In this document: piece after piece, positions 8,965 to 17,296 of the stretch
How positions within the stretch are numbered: position 1 is the stretch's first letter
Layout of the letters: every line of letters starts with the position of its first letter
DNA from: an uncultured Pseudomonas sp.
GTDB lineage: Bacteria; Pseudomonadota; Gammaproteobacteria; Pseudomonadales; Pseudomonadaceae
Reading direction: 5' to 3'
DNA length: 64,000 bases
Assembly: GCF_943846705.1 (NCBI RefSeq)
Contig: NZ_OX044366.1
Span: 1-64,000 of the forward strand
Position numbers and translations under genes: made by a program
Notes under the pieces: model-generated
What the model was told of the DNA's origin: nothing
Databases searched by the model: none
What the model saw: the letters and a program-made list of their open reading frames with translations, nothing else

Positions 8965-8998
8965 GCTTGCAGGCGCGCGCATGCTTACGCCTGCAAGC
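8965..8998 (+). other. Perfect 11-bp stem-loop between fapE and fapF
   Basis: GCTTGCAGGCG pairs with CGCCTGCAAGC around a 12-nt loop. There is no T-run afterwards, so it looks like an mRNA-stabilising or processing hairpin rather than a terminator. The gap to fapF is 144 bases, wide for this operon. Confidence 0.6.
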
Positions 8999-9087
8999 CC
9001 CATCGTTAAACCGATGTTTTAGGCGCAGCCTGGGAAGTGCGTCTAGGCTGGTCAAATAACAATCAGAAATGATAGGGAGATACTCTT

Positions 9088-10329
9088 ATGCGCCTACCCG
9101 CTTACCTGTTGATATTGCCCTTAGTTGCTGCCATTGACATCGCCAACGCAGCCGTGGACACCGCCGAAGTCCAAGCCCTACGTCAAGAAATTCAGGCTCT
9201 GCAAAAGCGCTATGAGGCGCAGCAGAACGCGCTGATGGTACTCGAGCAACGGTTTCGTGCGGTGGAAGCACGCGGCCAACAAGCAGCAGCGCCACAACGC
9301 AGCCTTGTCCAGTCCGGTCGGACTGTAGGAGGGTCGCCGTCTTCTTACGGCTCCTCACTCAAAGAAGACTCCAAGCCCGCAGAAAGCGTTGAAGACGTTT
9401 ACCAGCAAGCCAGCGGCTTCTATGGTGCCGGGGCCTTCAGTTTAGAAACTGGCCTCACCTACACCCACTACAACTCTAATCAGTTGGCCCTCAACGGCTT
9501 TCTGGCGCTGGACTCGATCTTTCTCGGCAATATCAATATCGATGAGATCAACTCAGACAGCTACACCCTGGATGTGACCGGGCGTTACAACAGGGGGCGC
9601 TGGCAGTACAGCATGAATATGCCGATCAACTACCGCGAGTCGACCTACTCATCGGCGGGTGCTGGCGGTTCGACGGCCACCTTTAGCGAAGAAACCGTTA
9701 CCGGCGACCCACGCATTGGTGACCTCACCTTTGGTGTGGCCTACAAGTTCCTCGACGAGGCGGATGGCATACCCGACGGCGTGTTCAGCGTGGATGTGCG
9801 CGCCCCAACCGGCAAAGACCCCTATGGCATCAAGCTGGTGGAGACATCAGGTAACGACAACTTGTTCGTTCCTGAAGACCTGCCGACCGGCAACGGTGTG
9901 TGGGGCGTAACCACGGGCATCTCGCTGGTAAAAACCTACGACCCGGCCATCGTCTTCGGCAATATCGGCTACACCTACAACTTTGAAGGCAGCTTCGACG
10001 ACATCAGCGCCCAGCAGGGTGTCAAAGTGCCAGGCAAAGTGAACCTGGGGAATACCTTAAGTTTCGGCTTGGGCGTGGCCTTCGCGCTAAACGAGAAGAT
10101 GAGTCTGGCTATGTCGTTTTCCGAGCTGATCTCGCAGAAAAGCCGGATCAAACCTGACGGTGGCGACTGGCAATCAGTGGATAACAGCAACTACAACGCG
10201 GCCTACTTCAACGTCGGCATGACCTTCGCACCCACAGCCAATATGAGCATCGTGCCAAACCTGTCGATTGGCCTGACCCCCGATGCCCCGGACTTCAGCT
10301 TCAGTATCAAATTCCCCTACTACTTCTAG
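9088..10329 (+). CDS. fapF: FapF, outer-membrane amyloid secretion channel
   Basis: 413 residues: signal peptide (cleavage near ANA), then a periplasmic coiled coil at about 23-65 (VQALRQEIQALQKRYEAQQNALMVLEQRF), a linker, and a beta-rich domain from about 110 to the end with alternating strands and a terminal aromatic residue (FSFSIKFPYYF) typical of outer-membrane barrels. FapF is the known trimeric 12-strand channel whose N-terminal coiled coil gates export of FapA/B/C/E. Last gene of the operon, followed by a strong terminator. Confidence 0.95.
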   Translation: MRLPAYLLILPLVAAIDIANAAVDTAEVQALRQEIQALQKRYEAQQNALMVLEQRFRAVEARGQQAAAPQRSLVQSGRTVGGSPSSYGSSLKEDSKPAESVEDVYQQASGFYGAGAFSLETGLTYTHYNSNQLALNGFLALDSIFLGNINIDEINSDSYTLDVTGRYNRGRWQYSMNMPINYRESTYSSAGAGGSTATFSEETVTGDPRIGDLTFGVAYKFLDEADGIPDGVFSVDVRAPTGKDPYGIKLVETSGNDNLFVPEDLPTGNGVWGVTTGISLVKTYDPAIVFGNIGYTYNFEGSFDDISAQQGVKVPGKVNLGNTLSFGLGVAFALNEKMSLAMSFSELISQKSRIKPDGGDWQSVDNSNYNAAYFNVGMTFAPTANMSIVPNLSIGLTPDAPDFSFSIKFPYYF

Positions 10330-10365
10330 CGAACGCCTTAGGTATTTCTGTATCCATCAAATCTT

Positions 10366-10389
10366 AGCCCCCGCACAGCGGGGGCTTTA
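10366..10389 (+). terminator. Terminator at the end of the fap operon
   Basis: Stem AGCCCCCGC / GCGGGGGCT with a 3-base loop followed by TTT. The convergent regulator gene ends at 10437, and the symmetric stem might also serve the other strand, though no T-run is present there. Confidence 0.8.
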
Positions 10390-10436
10390 CCTATCTAAAA
10401 ATCTTGGCTGGCATGACGTATAAGGGCCAGTGCTTC

Positions 10437-11768
10437 TTATTCCTTTAATTGATGCTTATGCAACAGGCGGTACAGGGTAGGTCTGGAGATACCCAGTGCA
10501 CGTGCCGCCTGACTGAGGTTCTGCGAGTACTGCATGAGCGCATCACCAACGGCCTGACGCTCGGCTCGCAGCTTGTAGTCTTCAAGGGTACCGAGTAACG
10601 GTGGCTGCTTGATGGCTCGATCAAGGCCGATATCTTCGGCTTCGATCTGTTTCCCCTCGGCGATGACCAACCCACGCCTCACCCTGTTGGCCAGCTCGCG
10701 CACATTGCCCGGCCAGTGGTGCGAAGCCATGGCCAGCAATGCAGCATGACTGAAGCGCCGTGGACGGCGGCCGGTCTCGACACTGAACAGGTTGGTAAAA
10801 TGACTGGCTAGGAGTGGCACATCAAGCATGCGCTCGCGTAAGGGTGGCACTTGCACCTGCAACACGTTCAAACGGTAATAGAGGTCTTCGCGGAACCTGC
10901 CGTTGGTAACTGCCTCTTCCAGATTGATGTGGGTCGCTGCGATCACCCGCACATTGACCGAAATCGAACGTGACCCGCCCACCCGTTCAATGGTCATTTC
11001 TTGCAGAAAACGCAGCAAATTGGCTTGCATCTCCATTGGTAGATCACCGACCTCATCAAGGAATAGCGTGCCACCATCGGCAGATTCGATGCGCCCAATC
11101 TTGCGCTGGTGGGCACCGGTAAATGCGCCCTTTTCGTGACCGAAGAGCTCCGACTGAATAAGGTTTTCCGGGATTGCACCACAGTTGATCGCCACTGAGG
11201 GCATCTTGGCGCGTGCAGACATCTGGTGCAGAGTGCGGGCCACCAACTCTTTGCCAGTGCCGCTTTCCCCCCGGATCAGCACCGGTGAATCAGTCGGCCC
11301 GAGCTTTTCCATCAGCTTGCGCAAGCTACGCATCGATACACTTTTGCCGAGTAACTCATGATTCTCGTCAGCGAGGAACTTGTCACTTTTCTCGCGAAGA
11401 TGAGCCATGCCACAGGCACGCCCAAGGGTGACGAGCATCCGCTCCAGATCAACCGGCATCGTATGAAAATCAAAAAACCACTCACTGATAAAGTCGCATA
11501 ACTTGTTTTTGGACATATCTTTGGCACTGACCAACGCCACCCACTCGGCCACATTGCCCGCAATCACTGCCTTGATCTCGTCCAGGCGTGAAAGTAATCC
11601 TGAGTGAAAACAAAGCATGCCCACCTGGCATGGATGCGAACCGGCATCGCTTAATGAGCGCGCCTCGACCAGCCAGCCTGACGCACGCAAACGCGGGAAC
11701 AGACCTCGACACTCCTCACACGGCTCAATCACTAACAGTCGGCGAGGTTCAATTTCAACTGGGTGCAT
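10437..11768 (-). CDS. Sigma-54-dependent transcriptional activator with degenerate receiver (VpsR/FleQ-like)
   Basis: 443 residues. N-terminal 1-125 has a receiver-like alpha/beta pattern (LLVIEPCEECRGLF, VGMLCF) but no phosphorylatable Asp-Asp-Lys set is evident. The central AAA+ domain has Walker A GESGTGKE (167-174), the sigma-54 contact loop GAFTGA (214-219) and Walker B GGTLFLDEV (232-240). The C-terminus is a Fis-type helix-turn-helix (LSQAARALGISRPTLYRLL). It is therefore an RpoN enhancer-binding protein whose input is probably not phosphorylation; VpsR and FleQ, which share this layout, bind c-di-GMP. It converges on fapF, and the fap operon has an RpoN promoter, so fap is a natural target (inference). 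A diguanylate cyclase gene is divergent. Confidence 0.9.
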   Translation of the reverse strand: MHPVEIEPRRLLVIEPCEECRGLFPRLRASGWLVEARSLSDAGSHPCQVGMLCFHSGLLSRLDEIKAVIAGNVAEWVALVSAKDMSKNKLCDFISEWFFDFHTMPVDLERMLVTLGRACGMAHLREKSDKFLADENHELLGKSVSMRSLRKLMEKLGPTDSPVLIRGESGTGKELVARTLHQMSARAKMPSVAINCGAIPENLIQSELFGHEKGAFTGAHQRKIGRIESADGGTLFLDEVGDLPMEMQANLLRFLQEMTIERVGGSRSISVNVRVIAATHINLEEAVTNGRFREDLYYRLNVLQVQVPPLRERMLDVPLLASHFTNLFSVETGRRPRRFSHAALLAMASHHWPGNVRELANRVRRGLVIAEGKQIEAEDIGLDRAIKQPPLLGTLEDYKLRAERQAVGDALMQYSQNLSQAARALGISRPTLYRLLHKHQLKE

Positions 11769-12113
11769 GACATCCTCACTTGATAGTCAAAAAAAAGCCG
11801 GCACCTAGAGCAACACATTGAAAGTAGCAATAAATTGACACCCATGACGGAACGATTGGCATTAGCGACTCAAGAGCTTATTGCGCTGGCCATTTTTTCA
11901 AATGGCAAATAATCTCACTTACTCGAAGCATTTCAGCGTACTGAAAACAGCCGACTAAGCGAGGAAGCGCTCTGTCTAGCGCCTCCCAGGCAGTCACGAG
12001 CAAGCGCAGCAAACGCCATACCTGCGCCTAGATCAGCCAAAACCGATGTTGCCGCAACAATGACCGAGAACGGGCGGTACACTGTGGTGATTATTTAACT
12101 AGCAGAGTCTTGC
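11769..12113. promoter_or_regulatory. Divergent intergenic region with FleQ-box-like site
   Basis: 345 bases between the sigma-54 regulator and the diguanylate cyclase. AGCAATAAATTGAC at 11826-11839 matches 12 of 14 positions of the reported Pseudomonas FleQ consensus GTCANTAAATTGAC and lies about 58 bases upstream of the regulator start. A perfect inverted repeat GCCATTT-tttc-AAATGGC lies at 11889-11906. No gene is visible here. Both sites are candidates only. Confidence 0.5.
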
Positions 12114-13586
12114 ATGCCTAGTTCATCCCCTCTGAGCCGCCAATGGTCCTTGATCGTGCTGCTGCTGGTTCTGCTTGGCAGTGGCTTTCTCGCCACCTCC
12201 TTAGTCAGCTACTACGCGGCCCTCGATTCAATTCGGGCGGGGATCATCAACACCGAACTGCCACTGACCTCGGATAACGTCTACTCGGAAATCCAGAAGG
12301 ATCTGGTCAGGCCCATCCTGATTTCATCGATGATGTCCCGCGACACCTACATGCGCGACTGGGTACTCGGCGGCGAGCAAGATGCCAAACAAATCACCCG
12401 CTACCTGCGCGAAGTGCAGGAGCATTACGCCACCGTCACCAGCTTCTTTGTCTCCGAAAAAACCCACACCTACTACCAGGCCAAAGGCGTTCTTAAACAG
12501 GTTAAAGAAGCCGAGCCGCGCGACGACTGGTATTTCCGCGTACGCGACATGCAAACGCCTTACGAGATTAATGTCGACGTCGACTTGGCCAACGACGACC
12601 GCATGACCGTGTTTATCAACTACAAGGTGTTTGATTACGAGCAGCGCTTTATTGGGGCCACTGGCGTAGGCCTGACCGTGGATTCGGTGGTCAAACTGAT
12701 CGACACCTACCAGCAGCGCTATAACCGCAGCGTGTACTTTGTCGACACCGAGGGGCGTTTGGTCCTCACCGGTGCCAGCGGTGGGCCAATGGGCGCGCGC
12801 GTTGGCCAGGCGCTCAACGCAATCCCCGGCCTAGAAGCATTGATGGTTAAGCTGCCGCAACCGCAAAGCGGCAACTTCGAATACCGCGAACAAGGCCGCG
12901 AGCACTTTCTTAACGTGCGCTTTATCCCTGAACTGAACTGGTATCTGTTTGTTGATACACGCGAAGACGGTGCCATCGCCGGCATTCGTAAATCGCTGTA
13001 CCTCAATTTGCTGATCTGCCTGGTGGTTTCCACAATCATCATCACCCTGGTCAGCCTGGCGCTTCGCCGCTACCAGCGTCGTATCAGTGCCCTGGCCACC
13101 ACCGACCTGCTAACCGAACTGCCCAACCGCCGTGGCTTCGACATGCTGGCCAGCCAGGCGGTGCAGGAAGCGCGGCGCAACCAGGGCACGCTCTGCGCCC
13201 TGATGCTCGACCTGGATAACTTCAAACAACTCAACGACAGCCACGGCCACATGGCCGGCGATGAAATGCTGCGCCATTTTGCCGGGCAGCTGCGCAATAG
13301 CGTGCGCCTGGCCGACATCATCTGCCGCTGGGGCGGGGAGGAATTTATCCTGCTGCTCAAAGACACCACGCCCGAGCAAGCCCGCGAACTGGGCGAGAAA
13401 ATCCGCCAGAGAACCGAGCAAAGCAGCATCAACTTCAACGGCGTGCAGTTGCACGTCACCACCAGTATTGGCCTGACGCAACTGCATGCGGATGAATCGC
13501 TGGAACAACTTATTGCCCGCGCCGACCGCGCGCTGTACCGGGCCAAACAGAGCGGGCGTAACCGCCTGTGTGAAGAAAGCGCATGA
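12114..13586 (+). CDS. Membrane diguanylate cyclase with periplasmic sensor (Cache-like) and GGDEF domain
   Basis: 490 residues. One membrane helix near 12-35, a periplasmic sensory region of about 260 residues with a Cache-like pattern (MTVFINYKVFDYEQRFIGATGVGL), a second helix near 303-323, then a GGDEF domain from about 335. The active site reads GGEEF (407-411), expected to be catalytic, and RLAD (398-401) five residues before it is an intact inhibitory I-site. The product makes c-di-GMP from two GTP and should be feedback-inhibited. It is divergent from the sigma-54 regulator and followed, with a 4-base overlap, by the CWC protein gene. The ligand sensed is unknown. Confidence 0.92.
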   Translation: MPSSSPLSRQWSLIVLLLVLLGSGFLATSLVSYYAALDSIRAGIINTELPLTSDNVYSEIQKDLVRPILISSMMSRDTYMRDWVLGGEQDAKQITRYLREVQEHYATVTSFFVSEKTHTYYQAKGVLKQVKEAEPRDDWYFRVRDMQTPYEINVDVDLANDDRMTVFINYKVFDYEQRFIGATGVGLTVDSVVKLIDTYQQRYNRSVYFVDTEGRLVLTGASGGPMGARVGQALNAIPGLEALMVKLPQPQSGNFEYREQGREHFLNVRFIPELNWYLFVDTREDGAIAGIRKSLYLNLLICLVVSTIIITLVSLALRRYQRRISALATTDLLTELPNRRGFDMLASQAVQEARRNQGTLCALMLDLDNFKQLNDSHGHMAGDEMLRHFAGQLRNSVRLADIICRWGGEEFILLLKDTTPEQARELGEKIRQRTEQSSINFNGVQLHVTTSIGLTQLHADESLEQLIARADRALYRAKQSGRNRLCEESA

Positions 13587-13798
13587 GTGATGCACCCAAC
13601 CGCTGCCCCTGCTGTGGGCAGCTCAACCAATGCGCCCAGGCCAGCAGCGCATCACCCGTGACCCAGTGCTGGTGTTTTGCGGTAACCGTTGATGCCCAGC
13701 AACTGGCCAACGTGCCACCTGAGCAGCGCAACCGCAGTTGCCTGTGCCCGCGCTGCGCACAAGGCTTGCCGCCAGAATCATCCCCCGCAGCTGACTAG
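13583..13798 (+). CDS. Cysteine-rich CWC family protein
   Basis: 71 residues with CPCCG near the N-terminus, a central CWC (QCWCFAV) and CLCPRC near residue 55; these cysteine pairs form a zinc-ribbon-like pattern characteristic of the small CWC family. Function unknown. The start overlaps the diguanylate cyclase stop (ATGA), and rsuA begins 2 bases after the stop, so the three genes are probably one transcript. In pseudomonads this small protein commonly sits beside rsuA-type genes (recollection, not checked). Confidence 0.8.
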   Translation: MSDAPNRCPCCGQLNQCAQASSASPVTQCWCFAVTVDAQQLANVPPEQRNRSCLCPRCAQGLPPESSPAAD

Positions 13799-13800
13799 CC

Positions 13801-14493
13801 ATGCGCCTCGACCGTTTTCTCAGCAACCAACCCCACCTCAACCGCCAAGCCGCACGCCAACTGTTAGCCAGCGGCCAAGTACGGGTAGACGGCGCAGAGG
13901 TGTGCGATGGCCTGCGCGAAGTCAGCCAGTTCAGCCGCATCGAGCTCGCAAGCGAGCTGCTGCAAGCCGGCAAAACGGCGCGCTATTTCATGTTGCACAA
14001 ACCGTCAGGGGTGGTCAGCGCCACCGAGCACGATGAACACCGTACGGTACTTGATCTACTCGATGAGCCGGACAAAGCCGAGTTGCACCTGGCTGGCAGG
14101 CTGGACCTCAACACCAGCGGCCTGCTGCTGATCACCAACGACGGCCAATGGTCGCGCCGCCTCACCGAACCGCGCAGCCGCTTGGGCAAGGTTTACCGCG
14201 TCACAACCGAACAACCAATTAGCCCGGCCTACATCGAAGTGTTCGCCCGTGGCCTGCACTTCACCTATGAAGACCTCACCACCCTGCCCGCCGAGCTGGT
14301 CATCCTCAGCAGCCACAGCGCCCTGCTGACCCTGCATGAAGGCCGCTACCATCAGGTCAAGCGCATGTTTGGCCACTTCCAGAACAAGGTCATCGGCCTG
14401 CACCGTTTGAGCATGGGCGCCATCGAACTCGACCCGCAGCTCGCACCTGGTCAGTACCGCGCACTCAGCGCGGCCGAGATCGCCAGCTGTTAA
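13801..14493 (+). CDS. rsuA: 16S rRNA pseudouridine-516 synthase RsuA
   Basis: 230 residues, normal RsuA size. An S4-like RNA-binding domain spans about 1-55 (MRLDRFLSNQ, SGQVRVDG), followed by the catalytic domain with GRLDLNTSGLLLITNDG, whose Asp in GRLD is the nucleophile of the RsuA/RluB/E/F family, and the late motif EGRYHQVKRMF. It isomerises U516 of 16S rRNA during small-subunit assembly. RluE or RluF paralogues share these motifs; the length and the short S4 region favour RsuA. Likely co-transcribed with the CWC gene. Confidence 0.88.
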   Translation: MRLDRFLSNQPHLNRQAARQLLASGQVRVDGAEVCDGLREVSQFSRIELASELLQAGKTARYFMLHKPSGVVSATEHDEHRTVLDLLDEPDKAELHLAGRLDLNTSGLLLITNDGQWSRRLTEPRSRLGKVYRVTTEQPISPAYIEVFARGLHFTYEDLTTLPAELVILSSHSALLTLHEGRYHQVKRMFGHFQNKVIGLHRLSMGAIELDPQLAPGQYRALSAAEIASC

Positions 14494-14495
14494 GC

Positions 14496-14518
14496 AATCT
14501 GCCGTCGTGCGGCAGATT
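14496..14518 (+). terminator. Inverted repeat after rsuA (weak terminator)
   Basis: Perfect 9-bp stem AATCTGCCG / CGGCAGATT with a 5-base loop, 2 bases after the rsuA stop. It is followed by A-rich rather than T-rich sequence, so termination efficiency is doubtful. Confidence 0.45.
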
Positions 14519-14868
14519 AAATAAAAAGCAAATCAACGCTTGTCAGCGCACCCGGCGGCTGCTTAAATCGAACCATAAGGTCTGTAGGTGACTTAACAGT
14601 CACGAAGACCATCTAAACGTTCCATCGGTTACTTGCGCACTGCGCGAAATGGGTTCCTGCCTGGTCAAAGACGCCGCTCCACACCTGTAAAAAGGCCGTG
14701 GACGATGCTCTGTTTCAGCCCTAACTGATTGAAAATAAATAACTTATAAAATCCTTCAGCCTGACATCTTGCTGTCACGTCCAGGCGCTTTCCTATCTGT
14801 CCTATATAGCTCGGTTTAACGGTGCTGCCGTTGGCCGTGGTTACTTTTATGCGCCAGGAGGAAACGAC
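14519..14868. promoter_or_regulatory. Intergenic region upstream of phaG with 6-4-6 inverted repeat
   Basis: 350 bases without a credible gene. GTGACT-taac-AGTCAC at 14588-14603 is a perfect short dyad and a possible operator. The phaG ribosome site AGGAGG is at about 14857. No sigma-54 promoter was found. Confidence 0.35.
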
Positions 14869-15753
14869 ATGAAGCCAGCCATTGCTGTCGTCGATATTCA
14901 CAGGACGTTCAAGGTTCACACGGAGTTCTACGCCAACCCCAGCGCGCGCAAGACCATCATCCTGGTCAACGGCTCGCTGGCCACCACCGCCGCTTTCGCA
15001 CAAACCCTCAAGTACCTGCGCCCACAATTTAACGTAGTGCTGTATGACCAGCCCTACGCCGGCCAGTCCAAGCCGCACAACAGCCACACCCAGCCAATCA
15101 GTAAGGAAGATGAAGCGAGCATCTTGCTGGAGCTGATCGAACAGTTTCAGGTCGACTACCTGCTGTCGTTCTCCTGGGGTGGCGTCGCCGCCATGCTTGC
15201 CCTGGCGCAACGCCCCGCACGAATTGAAAAGGCGGTGATCACCTCCTTCTCACCGCTGCTTAATGAGCCGATGCTCGACTACTTGGAAAAAGGCATGGTC
15301 TGCCTGCAGGCCACAGACGGCGAACAAGTCGGTGAGCTGGTCAACAGCACCATCGGTAAATACCTGCCCTCACTGTTCAAACGCTACAACCACCGGCATA
15401 TCAGCCGCCTCGACCGCCACGAATACCTGCAGATGCACGCGCACATCAACCAAGTGGTGCACATGGACAACCACTGCAATATGGAATGCCTGGCGGCCAT
15501 CGACATCCCGCTGCTGTTTATCAACGGCGAGCACGACGAATACACCGCAGCGCAAGATGTACGCGTATTTGCCGAGTACCTGAGTGACTGTCAGTTCGCC
15601 ACCATCAACAACGCCGGGCACTTTCTTGATATGGAACACAAAGGCGCATGGCTGCAAAGCCAGGCCGCCCTGCTGAGTTTCCTGCAAGCCCCGGCGCGCA
15701 ACAGTTCCAGCTACCGTCCAGCGTCCAACCAACAGCACGCGATTGCCGTATGA
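14869..15753 (+). CDS. phaG: PhaG, (R)-3-hydroxyacyl-ACP to CoA transacylase/thioesterase
   Basis: 294 residues, alpha/beta-hydrolase fold. Recalled PhaG sequence features are present throughout: KTIILVNGSLATTAAFAQT, PQFNVVLYDQPYAGQSKPHN, nucleophile serine in FSWGG (about residue 102), the HX4D motif (HISRLD), INGEHDEYT and the terminal histidine in AGHFLDME; it even ends HAIAV like PhaG's HALAI. PhaG links fatty-acid synthesis to medium-chain polyhydroxyalkanoate by releasing 3-hydroxyacyl groups from ACP. RhlA (rhamnolipid synthesis) is the closest alternative, but no rhlB follows and the N-terminus fits PhaG better. Strong AGGAGG site. Confidence 0.88.
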   Translation: MKPAIAVVDIHRTFKVHTEFYANPSARKTIILVNGSLATTAAFAQTLKYLRPQFNVVLYDQPYAGQSKPHNSHTQPISKEDEASILLELIEQFQVDYLLSFSWGGVAAMLALAQRPARIEKAVITSFSPLLNEPMLDYLEKGMVCLQATDGEQVGELVNSTIGKYLPSLFKRYNHRHISRLDRHEYLQMHAHINQVVHMDNHCNMECLAAIDIPLLFINGEHDEYTAAQDVRVFAEYLSDCQFATINNAGHFLDMEHKGAWLQSQAALLSFLQAPARNSSSYRPASNQQHAIAV

Positions 15754-15848
15754 AACCGCGCCGTAACCCGAGCCTGCCGCGCTAAACCACAGATAACTGC
15801 GCGGCAGGCTTCATTTCGGCCAAGACTTCCGGTATAAAGGCACCCGCT

Positions 15849-15922
15849 GCGGGCGTCGTATAGTGGTAATACCCTAGCTTCCCAAGCTAGAGCTGTGGGT
15901 TCGATTCCCATCGCCCGCTCCA
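15849..15922 (+). tRNA. tRNA-Gly (anticodon CCC)
   Basis: Acceptor GCGGGCG pairs with CGCCCGC; anticodon arm CTAGC-TTCCCAA-GCTAG gives CCC; T-loop TTCGATT; CCA is encoded (15920-15922). TATAAA lies about 15 bases upstream. It borders the low-GC accessory patch. Confidence 0.95.
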
Positions 15923-15936
15923 AATCGCAGTCCAAG

Positions 15937-15968
15937 AGCCCTGAAACCCACCGGTTTCGGGGCTTTTT
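15937..15968 (+). terminator. Terminator of tRNA-Gly
   Basis: Stem AGCCCTGAAACC / GGTTTCGGGGCT (one G-T pair) with a 4-base loop followed by TTTT. Confidence 0.85.
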
Positions 15969-16026
15969 GCTTTCTGGCTTAGATCACCAAACGACTACCG
16001 GCTAACGTTTGCTTAAGGCGCAGCCT

Positions 16027-16344
16027 TTACGCGTGCTCGGGTTTCCCGCGATTTTCGCTAAGAAAACAATGCTCTCTAAGCTCTGCCTCAATAAAGGCCG
16101 AGATCATGGCGCGATAGACGCGCTCCACTACCTCAGGATTAGCGCCTTGCGCTTGTGCGAGCGCCGTGACTTTTGAAATGACGTGCTCTACCCGGCTGGG
16201 TGCTTTTACATCGTCTGTTGTTTTCTTGAATGACGCTGCTTGAGTGACAAGATTTCCGCGTTCTGCGAGTAACGCTACGATTGCACGATCAACATTGTCG
16301 ATACTTTCGCGGACCTCACTTAGCGAACTGCATTTAACTTCCAT
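16027..16344 (-). CDS. AroQ-type chorismate mutase
   Basis: 105 residues, all-helical chorismate mutase type II domain: VRESIDNVDRAIVALLAERGNLV has the conserved R..I...D..I..LL..R pattern of helix 1, followed by a Lys in the ASFKK segment and a helix ending in AMISAFIEAEL. ATG at 16344 is preferred because AAAGGAG sits 10 bases upstream; TTG at 16353 is the longer alternative. It converts chorismate to prephenate, or, in PchB-like relatives, acts as an isochorismate-pyruvate lyase; no salicylate or pyochelin genes are nearby. GC is already lower here than in gdhA. Confidence 0.8.
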   Translation of the reverse strand: MEVKCSSLSEVRESIDNVDRAIVALLAERGNLVTQAASFKKTTDDVKAPSRVEHVISKVTALAQAQGANPEVVERVYRAMISAFIEAELREHCFLSENRGKPEHA

Positions 16345-16452
16345 ATAAAACAAACTCCTTTACGCCCTGCCCTGCCAATTAAGTTAAGCGACCGGCTTGA
16401 GTCTACTTCCGTGAGCGAGGCGAACGACTTTAGCGCATGACCATACACGCAC

Positions 16453-16869
16453 TTACACTTCCTGTGCAAAATAAGCCATTATCTCAGCCGTTGTCATCTC
16501 CTGTGTTTTATTTGAAAAGCAATAGTAACTTGGTCTCATATCACTAAAATACTGCATATCCATCTCCAGGCCATTCAAGCCTGAAAACAAACCAACAGGC
16601 ATATTATATTCACCGCTTTCTTTAAATTTAAAAAACAAATGCGTCCCGCATTCTATGCAAAACCCACGAGACGCCCAAGACGACGACTCATACATCTTAA
16701 CTTTATCAGCCCCTTCGATTTTAACTTTAGCACCGCACTTAACAGCAAAAAATGGCGCACCACCCCACGTCCTGCAGGACTGGCAATGGCAGACGGTAAA
16801 TTTAGGATTCACTTCTTCGGCGGTAATTTTCACCGCACCACAAAGACAGCTTGCTTTTGAATGAGACAT
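16453..16869 (-). CDS. GFA (glutathione-dependent formaldehyde-activating) family zinc protein
   Basis: 138 residues from the ATG at 16869. Cysteine pairs match the GFA/CENP-V fold: CLCG near residue 8, CHCQSC near 28 and CIECGT near 75, with FFAVKCGAKVKIEG between. Such proteins bind zinc; only some act on S-hydroxymethylglutathione, so no substrate is assigned. AT-rich codon use (many AAA, TTT, ATA) contrasts with flanking genes, which suggests transfer. Stand-alone gene; the 180 bases on its 5' side hold nothing I recognise. Confidence 0.85.
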   Translation of the reverse strand: MSHSKASCLCGAVKITAEEVNPKFTVCHCQSCRTWGGAPFFAVKCGAKVKIEGADKVKMYESSSWASRGFCIECGTHLFFKFKESGEYNMPVGLFSGLNGLEMDMQYFSDMRPSYYCFSNKTQEMTTAEIMAYFAQEV

Positions 16870-17068
16870 TCTGACGACACCTAACTGATAAAAATATAAC
16901 ATTTAATTAAAGGTCGGACTTTAGCCCGACCCAGTGAGCGAAGCGAACTACAGAATGGCCAGGGCGAAAAAGCCCAAAACAGGCCGAATATACGAATGCA
17001 ACCGCGCTGACGACAGGGTTAGGAAAAGCTTTGCTCACTACTTGTGGGGAGAGTCCATATACGCATTG

Positions 17069-17296
17069 TTAGCTCCTAACCTCTTTTATAAGGGTGGATG
17101 CGCTTTGACATTCAGCCAATAGCTGCCGAATAGTGTTGGCCAAAAGCTCATCGTGCTGCTTCAGATAAGGAAGTAGTTCGAAAAGATAAATTTCTGTTCT
17201 TGATTCCGCCTTAACTGCACGCCTTAACAAAGTTGTTTCAGTCGTTAATGTTTTGGCTTGAATTCCTAATGTGTCTATTTTTTTAGTGAAGACCAA
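17069..17296 (-). CDS. Hypothetical ORF, probable -1 frame extension of the upstream ORF
   Basis: 75 residues if started at TTG (17296), but that start lacks a good ribosome site and overlaps the neighbour. Sequence after residue 6 (IDTLGIQAKTLTTETTLLRR...) is helical and charged and reads as a natural continuation of the upstream protein. It is in the -1 frame relative to the upstream ORF, and the two meet at a run of seven A immediately before the upstream stop. Most likely the C-terminal part of one 196-residue product made by frameshifting or transcript slippage, or the remnant of an indel. Low GC. No family recognised. Confidence 0.5.
   Translation of the reverse strand: MVFTKKIDTLGIQAKTLTTETTLLRRAVKAESRTEIYLFELLPYLKQHDELLANTIRQLLAECQSASTLIKEVRS

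Noticed and set aside
16900..17110. Possible integron attC sites around the low-GC patch
   Set aside because: GTTAGCT and GTTAGGA do not fit GTTRRRY and no matching RYYYAAC partner with the expected inner pairing was found by eye; a covariance search would be decisive.
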